Of a stretch of 64,000 bases of DNA, positions 50,643 to 60,317 are shown piece after piece. Within the stretch, counting starts at the first letter, position 1. Each line of letters begins with the position of its first letter. The stretch is from JBGAPH01 sp046349955 (GTDB lineage: Bacteria > Planctomycetota > Planctomycetia > Pirellulales > JBGAPH01). A program made the position numbers and the translations under genes. Where the stretch lies: positions 248,001 to 312,000 of the forward strand of contig JAXMBI010000002.1 in assembly GCA_046349955.1 (NCBI GenBank), read 5' to 3'. The notes beneath the pieces are model-generated. The model was not told the origin of the DNA. It saw only the letters and a list, made by a program, of their open reading frames with translations, and did not search any database.

Positions 50643-53495
50643 ATGGACCAGCCCCTTGGTCCGCGCCGCGCCCTGCGGCTGAGCCGGACGCTGTCTGCCT
50701 GGAGCTGTCGCGTCGCCCTCGTGGCGACGTTGATCGCTGCTGCGCGCGCCGGTCGGGCCGAAACTCCCGTCGAGCGACCCGCCCCGACGCCGGAGCAGGA
50801 GCGGTTCTTCGAGGAAAAGGTCCGCCCGCTGCTGGCCGCCCGCTGCTTCGAGTGCCACGGCCCGAACAAGCAGGAAAGCGGGCTGCGGGTTGACTCGCGA
50901 GAGTCCCTGCTGGCGGGTGGCGACGGCGGTCCGGCGATCCCAGCGGCCGAAGGTTCAAGCGGCCTGCTGCTCGACGTCGTCGGCTACGAGGGGGACGTTC
51001 AAATGCCCCCCGATGGCAAGCTCGGCGACGCTGAGCTCGAAACACTGGCTACGTGGGTGAAGCTCGGCGCCCCCTGGCCCGCCTCGGCGGCGGCGAAGCC
51101 GCTGACGCCCGACGAGAAGTTCCTCCAGGCCAAGCAGTCGCACTGGGCTTTTAAGCCAGTCAAGAAAGTCGAGCCCCCTGCGGTGGCGGATGCCCGCTGG
51201 AGCGAATCTGCCATCGACCGCTACGTCTGGGCCCAGTTGGCGGAAAAGGGACTAACTCCCTCGCCTCCGGCCGACCGACGCACTTTGCTTCGCCGGGCTA
51301 CCTTCGATTTGCTGGGCATTCCGCCCACGCCGCAGGAACTTGCCGAGTTCGAGCAAGACACTTCCCCCGAGGCGTTCGCCAAGGTGGTCGATCGGCTGCT
51401 CGCCTCGCCCCTCTATGGGCAGCGTTGGGGCCGTCACTGGCTCGACGTCGCCCGCTACGCCGACACCAAGGGCTATTCCTTCGGCCGCGAGCGCCGCTAT
51501 GCCTTTGCCTACACCTATCGCGACTATGTGATTCGCGCGTTCAACAGTGATCTGCCCTACGACCGCTTCCTGCAGGAGCAGATTGCGGCCGATCTGCTGC
51601 CGGACCGCCAGGGGAACCTGCCGCTGGCGGCGCTCGGGTTCCTTACGCTGGGGCGGGTGTTCGAGAACGTCCACGACACGTACGACGACCGCATCGACGT
51701 GGTGACGCGAGGCCTGATGGGGCTCACCGTGTCGTGCGCCCGCTGTCACGACCACAAGTTCGATCCGATCCCGTCAGCCGACTACTACTCGCTCCACGGC
51801 GTTTTCGCCAGCTCTACCGAGCCGGCCGAGCAGCCGCTGCTCGAGGAGGCGCAACCGCATCCGCAGCGGGCCGAGTACGAGGCCGAGTTGGCCAAACGCG
51901 TGCAGGCCCGCGAGTCGTTTCTGGCCGAGGAACACCGCAAGCTGCTCGAAGATCTGCGTTCGCACGCCGCCGATTACCTGGTGGCCATCGTCCGCGAGCA
52001 GCCGAACATGCAGCAGCTCACGATGCCCGACCTGTCGTTCTCGCCGGGCGAAGTCCGGCCCGGCATGGTCGACCGTTGGCGGAGCTTTTTGGGGAGCCGG
52101 CTCAAGGAAGACGACCTCGTGTTCGGCCCCTGGCAGCGGCTGTCCCAATTGCCGGCCGACGGCTTCGCTGCTGCCGCCGAGCCGCTGGTGAAGAGTTGGG
52201 CCGCCGGCCAGGCGCCATCGCCTTTCCACGCTTCGATCGTTCGCGCATTGGCCGAACATCCGCCGGCCACGCTCTTCGCCGTCGCCGACTCGTATGGCAA
52301 GGTGTTTCGCGCGCTCTACGAGAAGTACAAGCCGGCCGAAGGCGTAGCGGCAAAGCCCCCTGAACCCGGCGACGAGCCGCTGTGGCAGGTGCTCTTCGCC
52401 GACGGCGCTCCCACGGCGCTCACGCTGGCCGAGGCCCCCACGTTCTTCGAGCGCACCGCGGCGAACAAGAACACCGAGCTGCAAAAGAAGATCGAAGAGC
52501 ACCAGGTCCATCACCCAGGCGCCCCGCCGCGGGCCATGAGCATGGTCGACGGCGCGCCGGTCGATCCAGTCGTGTTCCTCCGCGGCAACCCCGGCCGCCC
52601 CGGCGACAAGGTGCCGCGGCGTTTCCTGCGGATCATCGCCGGCGATGATCGCCAGCCCTTCCAGCAGGGTTCGGGCCGCCTGGAGCTCGCCCGCGCGATC
52701 ACGAGCCCCGACAACCCGCTCACGCCGCGCGTGATGGCGAACCGCGTGTGGATGCATCACCTGGGGACGCCGCTGGTGCTGACGCCGGGGGACTTTGGCC
52801 TGCGGAGCGAGCCGCCGACGCACCCTGAGTTGCTCGACTACTTGGCAGCCCAGTTCGTGGAGCAGGGCTGGTCGGTCAAGAAGCTGCATCGGCTGATCCT
52901 GCTCAGCCAAACCTACCAGCAGTCGAGCGCCGAGCGCGCCGACTGCGCGGCCATCGATCCTGAGAACCGACTGCTCTACCGAGCCAACCGCCGCCGGCTG
53001 GAGCTCGAGCCGCTCCGCGACGCGCTGTTGGCCGTGTCGGGGCAGCTCGATCCGGCGCTCGAGGGGCGTCCCTTCGAGTTGTCGGCCGAGCCCTTCGTAC
53101 ACCGCCGCACGGTCTACGGCCTGATCGACCGCCAAGATCTGCCCAGCCTATTCCGCGTGTTCGACTTCGCCAGCCCCGATTCCTCGACGCCGGAGCGGCC
53201 CCGGACCATCGTCCCGCAGCAGGCGCTGTTCCTCATGAACTCGCCCTTCGTCATCGAGCAAGCCAAGGCGCTCGCCGCCCGCCCCGAGATGGCCGCGGGA
53301 GAGACGGCTGATCGTGTGAATGCCCTGTATCGTACGGCGCTGGGACGCCTGCCTGACGACTTCGAGCGGCAACTTGCGCTCGAGTACCTGGCGTCGGGCG
53401 GCGGCGATCCGTTCGACGCGAGCGGCGGCCTCAGCCGCTTCGAGCAGGTGGCCCAGGCCGTGCTGATGACCAGTGAGTTCAAGTTCGTGGATTGA
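50643..53495 (+). CDS. Planctomycete cytochrome-C/DUF1549/DUF1553 protein (PSD1 type)
   Basis: A 950-residue exported protein of the large family typical of Planctomycetota. After a signal peptide (hydrophobic VALVATLIAAARA) comes a cytochrome-C-like domain with CFECHG and LAGGDGGPAI, MPPDGKL as possible axial Met. DUF1549 follows (FLQAKQSHWAFKPVKKVEPP, LLRRATFDLLGIPPTPQEL, WLDVARYADTKGYSFGRERR) and includes a second CxxCH in CARCHDHKFDPI. DUF1553 occupies the end (ANRVWMHHLGTPLV, HRLILLSQTYQQSS). Function in the family is not established; a redox or sugar-degradation role in the periplasm is often assumed. No DUF1501 partner follows; instead a second DUF1549 gene does. Confidence 0.92.
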   Translation: MDQPLGPRRALRLSRTLSAWSCRVALVATLIAAARAGRAETPVERPAPTPEQERFFEEKVRPLLAARCFECHGPNKQESGLRVDSRESLLAGGDGGPAIPAAEGSSGLLLDVVGYEGDVQMPPDGKLGDAELETLATWVKLGAPWPASAAAKPLTPDEKFLQAKQSHWAFKPVKKVEPPAVADARWSESAIDRYVWAQLAEKGLTPSPPADRRTLLRRATFDLLGIPPTPQELAEFEQDTSPEAFAKVVDRLLASPLYGQRWGRHWLDVARYADTKGYSFGRERRYAFAYTYRDYVIRAFNSDLPYDRFLQEQIAADLLPDRQGNLPLAALGFLTLGRVFENVHDTYDDRIDVVTRGLMGLTVSCARCHDHKFDPIPSADYYSLHGVFASSTEPAEQPLLEEAQPHPQRAEYEAELAKRVQARESFLAEEHRKLLEDLRSHAADYLVAIVREQPNMQQLTMPDLSFSPGEVRPGMVDRWRSFLGSRLKEDDLVFGPWQRLSQLPADGFAAAAEPLVKSWAAGQAPSPFHASIVRALAEHPPATLFAVADSYGKVFRALYEKYKPAEGVAAKPPEPGDEPLWQVLFADGAPTALTLAEAPTFFERTAANKNTELQKKIEEHQVHHPGAPPRAMSMVDGAPVDPVVFLRGNPGRPGDKVPRRFLRIIAGDDRQPFQQGSGRLELARAITSPDNPLTPRVMANRVWMHHLGTPLVLTPGDFGLRSEPPTHPELLDYLAAQFVEQGWSVKKLHRLILLSQTYQQSSAERADCAAIDPENRLLYRANRRRLELEPLRDALLAVSGQLDPALEGRPFELSAEPFVHRRTVYGLIDRQDLPSLFRVFDFASPDSSTPERPRTIVPQQALFLMNSPFVIEQAKALAARPEMAAGETADRVNALYRTALGRLPDDFERQLALEYLASGGGDPFDASGGLSRFEQVAQAVLMTSEFKFVD

Positions 53496-53566
53496 GCGAA
53501 GAACCGTAACGAAGCCCCACCTACAACGTCCCGCCTAGCCTTTCCGTCTTGCCGAGGAAGCTGCCG

Positions 53567-56035
53567 ATGATCGAGCGAACGAGTCGCCTCTGGGCATTGC
53601 TGCTGGTCTTTTCTCTTTCCGGCGCCGTGAGCGCTGCCGAACTGGTGAAGATCGAGCAAACCGCCGACCCGGCCGCCCTGCCCACGCGGATCAGCGTGTT
53701 CCCGGCCACGCTCGAAGTGAGCCAGCCGGGCGAGCCGCGGCAGATCGCGGTCACCGGCCATCTGGCTGACGGCACGGAGATCGACCTCACGTCGGCGGCC
53801 GAGCTCTCTTCGAGCGACCCGGCGATCGCCATGGTCGATGGCCGCCGCGTCGTCGCGCACGCCAACGGCGCTGCCCAGATCACGGTCGAAGCGGCAGGGA
53901 ACGAGTTGGTCGTGCCGGCGAACATCAAGGGGCAAGAGCTGCCGGAGCGCGTTTCGTTCGAATACGGCGCCCTGGTGGCCCTCTCGAAGCAAGGTTGCAA
54001 CTCCGGCGCCTGCCATGGTTCGCCGAGCGGCAAGGGAGGCTTCCGGCTGTCGCTGCGGGCGTACGACCCGGTGCTCGACCAGCACACCTTGATCCGCGAG
54101 GAATACGGCCGCCGCACGAACCCGGCCGACCCGGCCTCGAGCCTGCTCCTGCGGAAGCCGCTCATGGAGGTCGCCCACGGCGGCGGCCAGAAGCTTCGCA
54201 AGACCGATCCCGCGCACAAGCTGCTCATCGATTGGATCGCCCAAGGCTGCCAGCTCGATCCGGCTGACTCGGCCAAGTGCGTGAAGCTCGAAATCTTTCC
54301 CCGGCAGCGGGCCTTTTATGCCCCGAATTGGTCGCAGCAGATGTTGGCCCTCGCGCACTTCTCCGACGGCACGGTGCGCGACGTGACGCCGCTGGTGATC
54401 TATTCGAGCTCCGATGAGAGCGTGGCCAAGGTCGACGAGTCGGGCCTCGTTGTCGCGCAGGACAAAGGCGAGGCCGCGATCCTGTTTCGCTATCTCGACA
54501 AGATGGAGAGCGCCCGGCTGACGTTCCTCAAGCCGGACGCGAGCTTCCAGTGGCCATCGCCGCCGGCCAATAACTACATCGACGAGCTTGTCGACCGCAA
54601 GCTGCAACTCCTGCAGTTGGCCCCGTCGCCGCTGTCGACCGACGACGAGTTCTGCCGCCGCGTGCATCTCGACGTGCTGGGCGTGCTCCCCACGCCCGAG
54701 GAATCGGCCTCGTTCGTGGCCGACACGTCCCCCGATAAGCGGAGCAAGCTGATTGACCGGCTGCTCGAGCGGCCGGAGTACGCGTCATTCTGGGCGCTCA
54801 AGTGGGGCGACCTGCTGCGGCTCAACAACAAGCAGCTCACGGCCGCCGGCGTGCCCAAGTTCCACCGCTGGCTGGTGACGACGCTCCGCGACAACATGCC
54901 CTACGACCAGTTCGTTCGCGAACTGCTCACCTCGACCGGCAGCACGTTCGCCAATCCGCCGGCCAACTACTTCCGCGCCGCGGCCGACACCAACGACTGC
55001 ACGGAAACGACGGCCCAAGTGTTCCTTGGCATTCGCATCCAGTGCGCCAAGTGCCACAACCATCCATTCGAGCGCTGGACGCAAGACAACTATTATGGCA
55101 TCGGCGCGTTCTTCAACCGCGTGTCGCGCAAGCCCAGCCCCAAGGGGGACGAGCTCGTGGTCTTCGTCTCGCGCTCGGGCGAAGTCACGCAGCCGCGGAC
55201 CGGCAAGCAGATGAAGCCCTGGCTGCCGCTGCAAGGGGAGGCCGAGATGGCAGGCGAAGATGACCGCCGCCAGGCCTTGGCCGAGTGGCTCTCGAGCCCC
55301 AAGAACCCGTTCCTCGCCAAGGCCGAGGTCAATCGCCTCTGGGCGCACCTGATGGGCCGCGGGATCGTCGAGCCGGTCGACGACTTCCGCGAATCAAACC
55401 CGCCTTCGAACGACGAGCTGCTGGCCGCCCTGGCCGAGGACTTCGCCAGCCACGGGTTCGACCGCAAGCGAATCTTGCGGACGATGCTTAATAGCCGCAC
55501 CTACCAGCAGAGCTATCGCTCGAACGACACCAACAAGCTCGACAGCAAGTACTTTTCACACGCCCGCACGCGGCTGCTGTCGGCGGAACAACTGCTCGAC
55601 GCGATCTGCCAGGTGACGGGCGTGGCCGAGTCGTACGCCGGCGTTCCGGCCGGCACGCGGGCCACGCAGTTGCCTTCGCCCGACGGCAACCACGCCTTCC
55701 TCAAGGTGTTCGGTCAGCCGGCCCGCGAAACGGCCTGCCAGTGCGAGCGCTCGAACGACACGAACCTGTCGCAGGCGCTGCAGATGATCAACGGCCCCAC
55801 GGTGCATGGCAAGCTCCGCGACGAGCAGAACCGGCTCCGCAAGCTGGCGGCCGCCGGCAAGAGCGACGCCGAGATCGTCGGCGAGTTGTTCCAAGCCGCC
55901 TACTGCCGGGCCCCCGATGAGACGGAGCTGGCCACCGCGGTCAGCCACATCGCAGCCCAAAAAGACCGCCTCCGCGGCCTCGAAGACGTCTGCTGGAGCG
56001 TGCTCAACTCGAAGGAGTTCTTGTTCCAGCACTGA
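53567..56035 (+). CDS. Big2/DUF1549/DUF1553 protein with CX4CH motif
   Basis: An 822-residue exported relative of the preceding gene. After the signal peptide (LLLVFSLSGAVSA) there are bacterial Ig-like (BIG_2) repeats (about 40-120 and 250-315; HLADGTEIDLTSAAELSSSD, HFSDGTVRDVTPLVIYSSSD). Between them is GCNSGACHGSPSGKGGF, a Cys-x4-Cys-His motif. DUF1549 (RRVHLDVLGVLPTPEESASF, WGDLLRLNNKQL) contains CAKCHNHPFERW, an ordinary CxxCH. DUF1553 follows (EVNRLWAHLMGRGIVEPVDD). The ATG at 53567 has GAGGAAG upstream. Likely cotranscribed with the gene before it, 71 bp away. Function unknown. Confidence 0.9.
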   Translation: MIERTSRLWALLLVFSLSGAVSAAELVKIEQTADPAALPTRISVFPATLEVSQPGEPRQIAVTGHLADGTEIDLTSAAELSSSDPAIAMVDGRRVVAHANGAAQITVEAAGNELVVPANIKGQELPERVSFEYGALVALSKQGCNSGACHGSPSGKGGFRLSLRAYDPVLDQHTLIREEYGRRTNPADPASSLLLRKPLMEVAHGGGQKLRKTDPAHKLLIDWIAQGCQLDPADSAKCVKLEIFPRQRAFYAPNWSQQMLALAHFSDGTVRDVTPLVIYSSSDESVAKVDESGLVVAQDKGEAAILFRYLDKMESARLTFLKPDASFQWPSPPANNYIDELVDRKLQLLQLAPSPLSTDDEFCRRVHLDVLGVLPTPEESASFVADTSPDKRSKLIDRLLERPEYASFWALKWGDLLRLNNKQLTAAGVPKFHRWLVTTLRDNMPYDQFVRELLTSTGSTFANPPANYFRAAADTNDCTETTAQVFLGIRIQCAKCHNHPFERWTQDNYYGIGAFFNRVSRKPSPKGDELVVFVSRSGEVTQPRTGKQMKPWLPLQGEAEMAGEDDRRQALAEWLSSPKNPFLAKAEVNRLWAHLMGRGIVEPVDDFRESNPPSNDELLAALAEDFASHGFDRKRILRTMLNSRTYQQSYRSNDTNKLDSKYFSHARTRLLSAEQLLDAICQVTGVAESYAGVPAGTRATQLPSPDGNHAFLKVFGQPARETACQCERSNDTNLSQALQMINGPTVHGKLRDEQNRLRKLAAAGKSDAEIVGELFQAAYCRAPDETELATAVSHIAAQKDRLRGLEDVCWSVLNSKEFLFQH

Positions 56036-56070
56036 TTAGCAGGCTGGTCTCTCCTAGAGCAGAAAGCTTG

Positions 56071-56176
56071 GTAGGGTGTGTCAAGCGAAGCGCAGACGCA
56101 CCTGCGCTTGTGGCTCAGCACCGCCAACTCTCGCTTGCCACCTTGGTGCGTCCGCGCTCCGCTTGACGCACCCTAC
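56071..56176. repeat. Large inverted repeat, 32 bp arms
   Basis: The arm at 56071-56102 (GTAGGGTGTGTCAAGCGAAG and 12 more) is the reverse complement of 56145-56176 with three mismatches, around a 42 bp centre. It lies between the DUF1549 gene and the converging GH127 remnant. It begins with GTAGGGTG like the hairpin at 31228. Confidence 0.8.
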
Positions 56177-56200
56177 TGAACCGGCGGACGAACGCGCGCA

Positions 56201-56680
56201 TCACTTCGCCACAGCTTCCGGTGCCCAAGCCGTGAAGTCGGTCGGTTCTCGGTTTGCCCTGGCATAGAACGGAATGCGAGTAATCGTTTGTCGCCGGCGA
56301 TCACTTCGATCGCCGGGGGCCCGTCGATGCGGTCTGGTCGGGCAAAGTCGCGGAGTTCGGCGTCCGCCGGTACGGCAACGCCCTCCACCTTGCCGCCGTT
56401 GTCGATCCCTTCAAATAGGTAAAGCAGCGGGCCGCGGGCAAGCGCGACCTGCCCCGCCAAGTCGGCGACGCGTGCATGGGCATGAACGCGGGTCGGGGCG
56501 ACGGGAAAAGCGACCTCGAGCGTGTCGCCGGGGCGCCACTCGCGGTCGATGCGAGCATGGCCCTTCTCCACGGTCGGCGCGCTGAACGGCTGGCCATTGA
56601 GCAGGAACCGCGTGTGCGCGTCCGCGGGCAACTCGGAGCTGGAGAGCGCATCGGCTTCCGCCGGGCGGGCGCGTACCGGC
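56201..56680 (-). pseudogene. C-terminal remnant of a GH127 (DUF1680) beta-L-arabinofuranosidase-like gene
   Basis: Only the last ~150 residues of a GH127-type protein remain. RFLLNGQPF, DREWRPGDTLEVAFP and QVALARGPLLYLFEGIDNGG match the family's C-terminal beta domain. Two stop codons lie just upstream, so the ~450-residue catalytic part is gone. Near 56285 one base must be restored to continue into ITRIPFYARANREPTDFTAW, the typical GH127 ending (stop at 56201-56203). The remnant sits directly downstream of an intact GH51 arabinofuranosidase gene, which supports an arabinose-polysaccharide role for the original locus. Confidence 0.75.
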
Positions 56681-56707
56681 TACTAAGGGCGGGGTACGCG
56701 CGAACGA

Positions 56708-59173
56708 CTACTCGAACCGCAGGATCGTGAACGAACGAGGCGGGAACGTGTGGGAGAGGCGGCTCTGCTGCGGTAGCGAAACCTCGAGTCGCTGCGGAGT
56801 GATTTGCTTCGGCGCGTCGGCCGTGTTCGTGCCGTCGAGCGGGCCGGTGAGCTCTTCGATCTTCAACTTGTAGGCGCTAGGCTTATAGCCGGCGAGTTCG
56901 ATCCGGCTCGCCCGCGGATGTTCCTTGGCGTTGGTGACCTGCAGAACGAGGGTCGCGCCGTCGGCGCTGCGGGTGGCGGTCACGTCGAGGCCGCTCGTAT
57001 CTCCGCTGAGGTCGGCCGCCACAACTTGCGGCTGCCGATTGCGGGAGATCATTTGCGTGACATAGGCCGGCGGCTGCAGCCAGGCTTGCGCTGGATCGAG
57101 GAACATGAGCCCTTGGTCCCAGCCGTTGTCGTTCTGGCCGTTCGGCTGCAGCGCGTTGGCTGAGCAGACGATGGGCACGCGATCCGCGATACGCATCAAC
57201 CCGCTCACGGTTTCGCCGTGGGCCACTGCCCTGCGGATCGCGTGGTTCGTGGCGTTCTCTTCGAGCACGCAGATCTTGTAGTCGGCGCCGGGGCAGAGCT
57301 TGGCGAGCGCGGCGTCGAAGGTGGCCAGCGCGGCGATCCGCGGCGGCCCTTCGCCGGGATTATGGTTCCAGATGTGGACATCGAACCACACCGGGCGGCC
57401 ATGCCCTTGGGCCAAATGAAGGATCTTTTCGTGTGCGGCCAAACTGCGGATCTTGGGCGCGCCGTCGAAGTCGTCGGGGTCGATGATCGGCTGCCGGTAC
57501 TCGAAGTCGCCGACGATCAGCACGACGTTGGGATCTTTGGCCCACGCGGCTTCGGCCAGCGGCTTGAACTTCTGCCAATACGCCTCGTCGACCGCTTCCT
57601 CGTTGCCGAGCTGCACGTACTCGAGGCCGTAGGGCGCGGGATGGCCGTCGGCCGCCCGCTTGCTTCCCCACGCGCTGTCGGCCGGGCCATTGGCGTACTC
57701 GAGGAAATCGGCCAGATCTTCCGGCGTTTCAGCGAGGTTCAGGTCGACGATCGGCAGAATGCCGGCCGCCTCGCAGAAGTTCACGAACTCGAAGATGCCC
57801 CAGCCGTTCGACGAGTGCGGATACCAAAAGCCCTTGTAGGGCGCGCGGCGGTCGCGCGGGCCAATCATCTGCTTCCAGCGATACTCGGGCGCGTTGGCCA
57901 TCAGGCCTCCGAGCCGCATCACGGTGACGCCCGCTTCCTGCAGCGCATCGGCCACGTCCTTCCGCACCGGTTGATCCTTGAAGCGGCCCCACGGTCCCGG
58001 CTGCAGGAACACATGCCCCACGACGACCGAGCCTGGCGCCTCGAGCTGGATGGCAAAGGTGCCTTTGCCTGCATTGGCTTTGGGAGTCAGCGCGAAGTCG
58101 TAGCGGCGCCATTCCCTGCTCATGACCTCAATCGGCGATTCGCCCAGGCTGCCGCCGTCGCTGCTTTGCGCGGCGACCACGACCTTGGTCGGCTGATCGG
58201 CTCGCAGCCACAAGTAGCCTTCATAAGGCTTGCCGGCCACGAAGTTCAGGCCCCAGCGGTTGAGCCCTTGGTTCTCAATGCCTACCGTGCCTTCGCCTGA
58301 GTCGAATTGCAGCCGCTGGCTCTGCACGCCGTGGTAGGGTTGTTCCTGGTCGAGCGAGAACTGGCCGCGGGCCCTGCCAGACTTGGTGGGCCGCCACATG
58401 CCGCTGACCCCGCCGACGCCCAGCGGATCGGCCGTTGCGAAGGCGATCGACTGCGGCTGAGAGCCACTTTCGATCGACAGATTTCGATACCTCGCCAGGC
58501 GTTGCCACGGACGCAGCCCCACGCTCCCCTCGCCCAGCGGATGCTCGGTGTCCTCGTAGCGAAGCAGCTCTTTGCCATCGACCGAGATGGCGAGGCCGGT
58601 CGCCGTCATCGAGACCGAGAGGTCGATCCAGCGGCCGAGCGGCACGTCGCAGGGGACTTCGCGGATCGGCTCCCAGTTGTGGCGATGCCGGCCCAGCAAG
58701 AGGATCTGCTTGCCGGGGTCGAGTGAGATCTCATAGCCGATGAAGCGATCGGCCCCGACTGCCGGCTCGCTAACCTTCACGATCACGCCGGCGAGGCCAG
58801 CGGTCGTGTCATCGAAGCGGATTTGCACCGCGACCTTGCCCTGGGCGAGCTTCGCGCCGTCCCAGAGGAGCTTGGGCCCGTCGCCCCCCGCGGAGAAGAG
58901 CTCGCCGTTCTTCACAGTCCATTCGCCGCCAAAGATTCTGAAACCGTCGATCACGGTCTTCGCGGGCTCCTGAAAGCTCTCGCCGAACAGCATCTGGCTG
59001 TAGATGCCGCCATACATTTCGTGGTTCACGTCTTCGATGCAGACGCCCGTCATGTACGGTGATATGGCGGGACCCAGCTTATCTGCTTGCACCCGGACGA
59101 CGGCTTCTTCAGCGTTGGCGAACGACGCAGCAAAGCACGCAGTACACGCGAGCAGCACGAACGGACGAAACAT
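56708..59173 (-). CDS. Secreted GH51-type alpha-L-arabinofuranosidase
   Basis: An 821-residue exported glycosidase. The signal peptide covers about residues 1-20 (LLACTACFAASFANA). A beta-sandwich region with carbohydrate-binding-like segments follows (about 75-390), then the catalytic TIM barrel and a C-terminal beta domain (ending SHTFPPRSFTILRFE). The acid/base Glu is in VQLGNEEAVDEAY (about Glu525) and the nucleophile in KICVLEENATNH (Glu638 or 639). GH51 enzymes release arabinose from arabinan and arabinoxylan. The ATG at 59173 has GGAGG eight bases upstream. The SDR gene upstream on the same strand is 25 bp away, so they form an operon. The next downstream gene, GH127, is decayed. Confidence 0.88.
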   Translation of the reverse strand: MFRPFVLLACTACFAASFANAEEAVVRVQADKLGPAISPYMTGVCIEDVNHEMYGGIYSQMLFGESFQEPAKTVIDGFRIFGGEWTVKNGELFSAGGDGPKLLWDGAKLAQGKVAVQIRFDDTTAGLAGVIVKVSEPAVGADRFIGYEISLDPGKQILLLGRHRHNWEPIREVPCDVPLGRWIDLSVSMTATGLAISVDGKELLRYEDTEHPLGEGSVGLRPWQRLARYRNLSIESGSQPQSIAFATADPLGVGGVSGMWRPTKSGRARGQFSLDQEQPYHGVQSQRLQFDSGEGTVGIENQGLNRWGLNFVAGKPYEGYLWLRADQPTKVVVAAQSSDGGSLGESPIEVMSREWRRYDFALTPKANAGKGTFAIQLEAPGSVVVGHVFLQPGPWGRFKDQPVRKDVADALQEAGVTVMRLGGLMANAPEYRWKQMIGPRDRRAPYKGFWYPHSSNGWGIFEFVNFCEAAGILPIVDLNLAETPEDLADFLEYANGPADSAWGSKRAADGHPAPYGLEYVQLGNEEAVDEAYWQKFKPLAEAAWAKDPNVVLIVGDFEYRQPIIDPDDFDGAPKIRSLAAHEKILHLAQGHGRPVWFDVHIWNHNPGEGPPRIAALATFDAALAKLCPGADYKICVLEENATNHAIRRAVAHGETVSGLMRIADRVPIVCSANALQPNGQNDNGWDQGLMFLDPAQAWLQPPAYVTQMISRNRQPQVVAADLSGDTSGLDVTATRSADGATLVLQVTNAKEHPRASRIELAGYKPSAYKLKIEELTGPLDGTNTADAPKQITPQRLEVSLPQQSRLSHTFPPRSFTILRFE

Positions 59174-59198
59174 GGGAGTTGCCTCCATGTGGCAGGGG

Positions 59199-59969
59199 TC
59201 AGCGGGCGGTGTAGCCGCCGTCGAGCATGAGCGTGGCGCCGGTGAAGAACGTCGAGCGGTCGCCGGCGAGGAAGAGATAGAACTCGGCGACCTCGTCGGC
59301 CGTAGCGATGCGACCAAGGGGGTGGCCGCTCCGCAGCATCTGCCAGAACGCCGCCGGATCGCCTGAGGCCTCGGCCGAGCGATGCACGAGCGGAGTGTCG
59401 ACCGTGCCGCAGCAGACCGCGTTCACGCGAATATTGAACGGCGCGTACTCGATCGCCATTTGCCGCGTCATCTGATGCACGGCGCCTTTCGACGCCGCAT
59501 ACGCGCCTTGGCCGGGAATGCCCGCCTCGCCGGAGATCGAGCCGGCATTGAGAATCAGGCCGCCGCCGCGTTCGATCATCACCGGAATCACGTGGCGAGC
59601 GGCCCAGTAGATCGCCTTCAGGTTGACGTTCAGCACCAGATCCCACTCCTCGGGCGTGTGCTCGTGGAGCGGCTTCACCACGCTGACCGCGGCGTTATTG
59701 AGCAGCACATCGAGCCGGCCGAAGCGCTCGAGGGCCGCGCGGGTAAATTCGCGGGCGGTGTCCTCGTGGGCAACATCGCCGACGACGATCGCCAGCCGGT
59801 CGCGGAATTCCGCGGGGCAATCAGCCGCGAGCGCTGCCGCCGAGTCAGGCGACCGCTCGACCGCGACCACGCCGGTCGCCCCAGCGGCCAAGAACTTGAG
59901 CGTGGTTGCGCGGCCGATGCCCGAGCCTGCGCCCGTGATCACCGCCGTGCGGCCCGAGAGACTGTTCAT
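59199..59969 (-). CDS. Short-chain dehydrogenase/reductase next to GH51
   Basis: A 256-residue classical SDR with TGAGSGIGRATT, NNAAVS, an active-site NAGSISG Ser, and the YAASKGA Tyr-Lys pair. The C-terminal FFTGATLMLDGGYTAR is typical. It is first in a likely operon with the GH51 gene, so oxidation of a released sugar such as L-arabinose is a reasonable guess, but the family's substrates are too diverse to say from sequence alone. Confidence 0.88.
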   Translation of the reverse strand: MNSLSGRTAVITGAGSGIGRATTLKFLAAGATGVVAVERSPDSAAALAADCPAEFRDRLAIVVGDVAHEDTAREFTRAALERFGRLDVLLNNAAVSVVKPLHEHTPEEWDLVLNVNLKAIYWAARHVIPVMIERGGGLILNAGSISGEAGIPGQGAYAASKGAVHQMTRQMAIEYAPFNIRVNAVCCGTVDTPLVHRSAEASGDPAAFWQMLRSGHPLGRIATADEVAEFYLFLAGDRSTFFTGATLMLDGGYTAR

Positions 59970-60148
59970 AGATGCGTGGTGGAAACTTGTTTCTCAGCGG
60001 ATCGCTAGGCGCTGGGGCCCTGCCCCGGCGAGCACACGGATTGGTCGATCATCCCACTCTAGGGTGAACGGCCGCTATTTGCCATGAGATCCTCGATCAA
60101 GAAAACGAGTTTCTGCGCGCGCCGCCGCAACGCCTACCTGAGCCCCAC

Positions 60149-60298
60149 GTGAGTCACATGAGCCCACGACGGCTGGGCCTGCTCGAGGCCTGCACTTGCG
60201 CCGGCTTGGCCGCGCCTGAGGAGGTGGCGGTGAGCGGCGTCGGCAACGAGGAGTTGCTGTGTCCGCCGTGCGATCCGCCGCTCTCGTCCGTCGTGCCT
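60149..60298 (+). pseudogene. Fragment of an XylR-type (PBP1) transcriptional regulator
   Basis: About 50 codons read RRLGLLEACTCAGLAAPEEV then AVSGVGNEELL and CDPPLSSVVP. This is the pattern of the ligand-binding domain of XylR/LacI-like regulators (PEEVAVxGVDNDELLCELxDPPLSSV). The frame loses similarity directly after this block, and nothing of the DNA-binding parts is nearby. It is therefore a short relic, possibly of the regulator of the adjacent arabinose locus. Confidence 0.6.
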
Positions 60299-60317
60299 GG
60301 CTCGAGCGCATCTGGAA

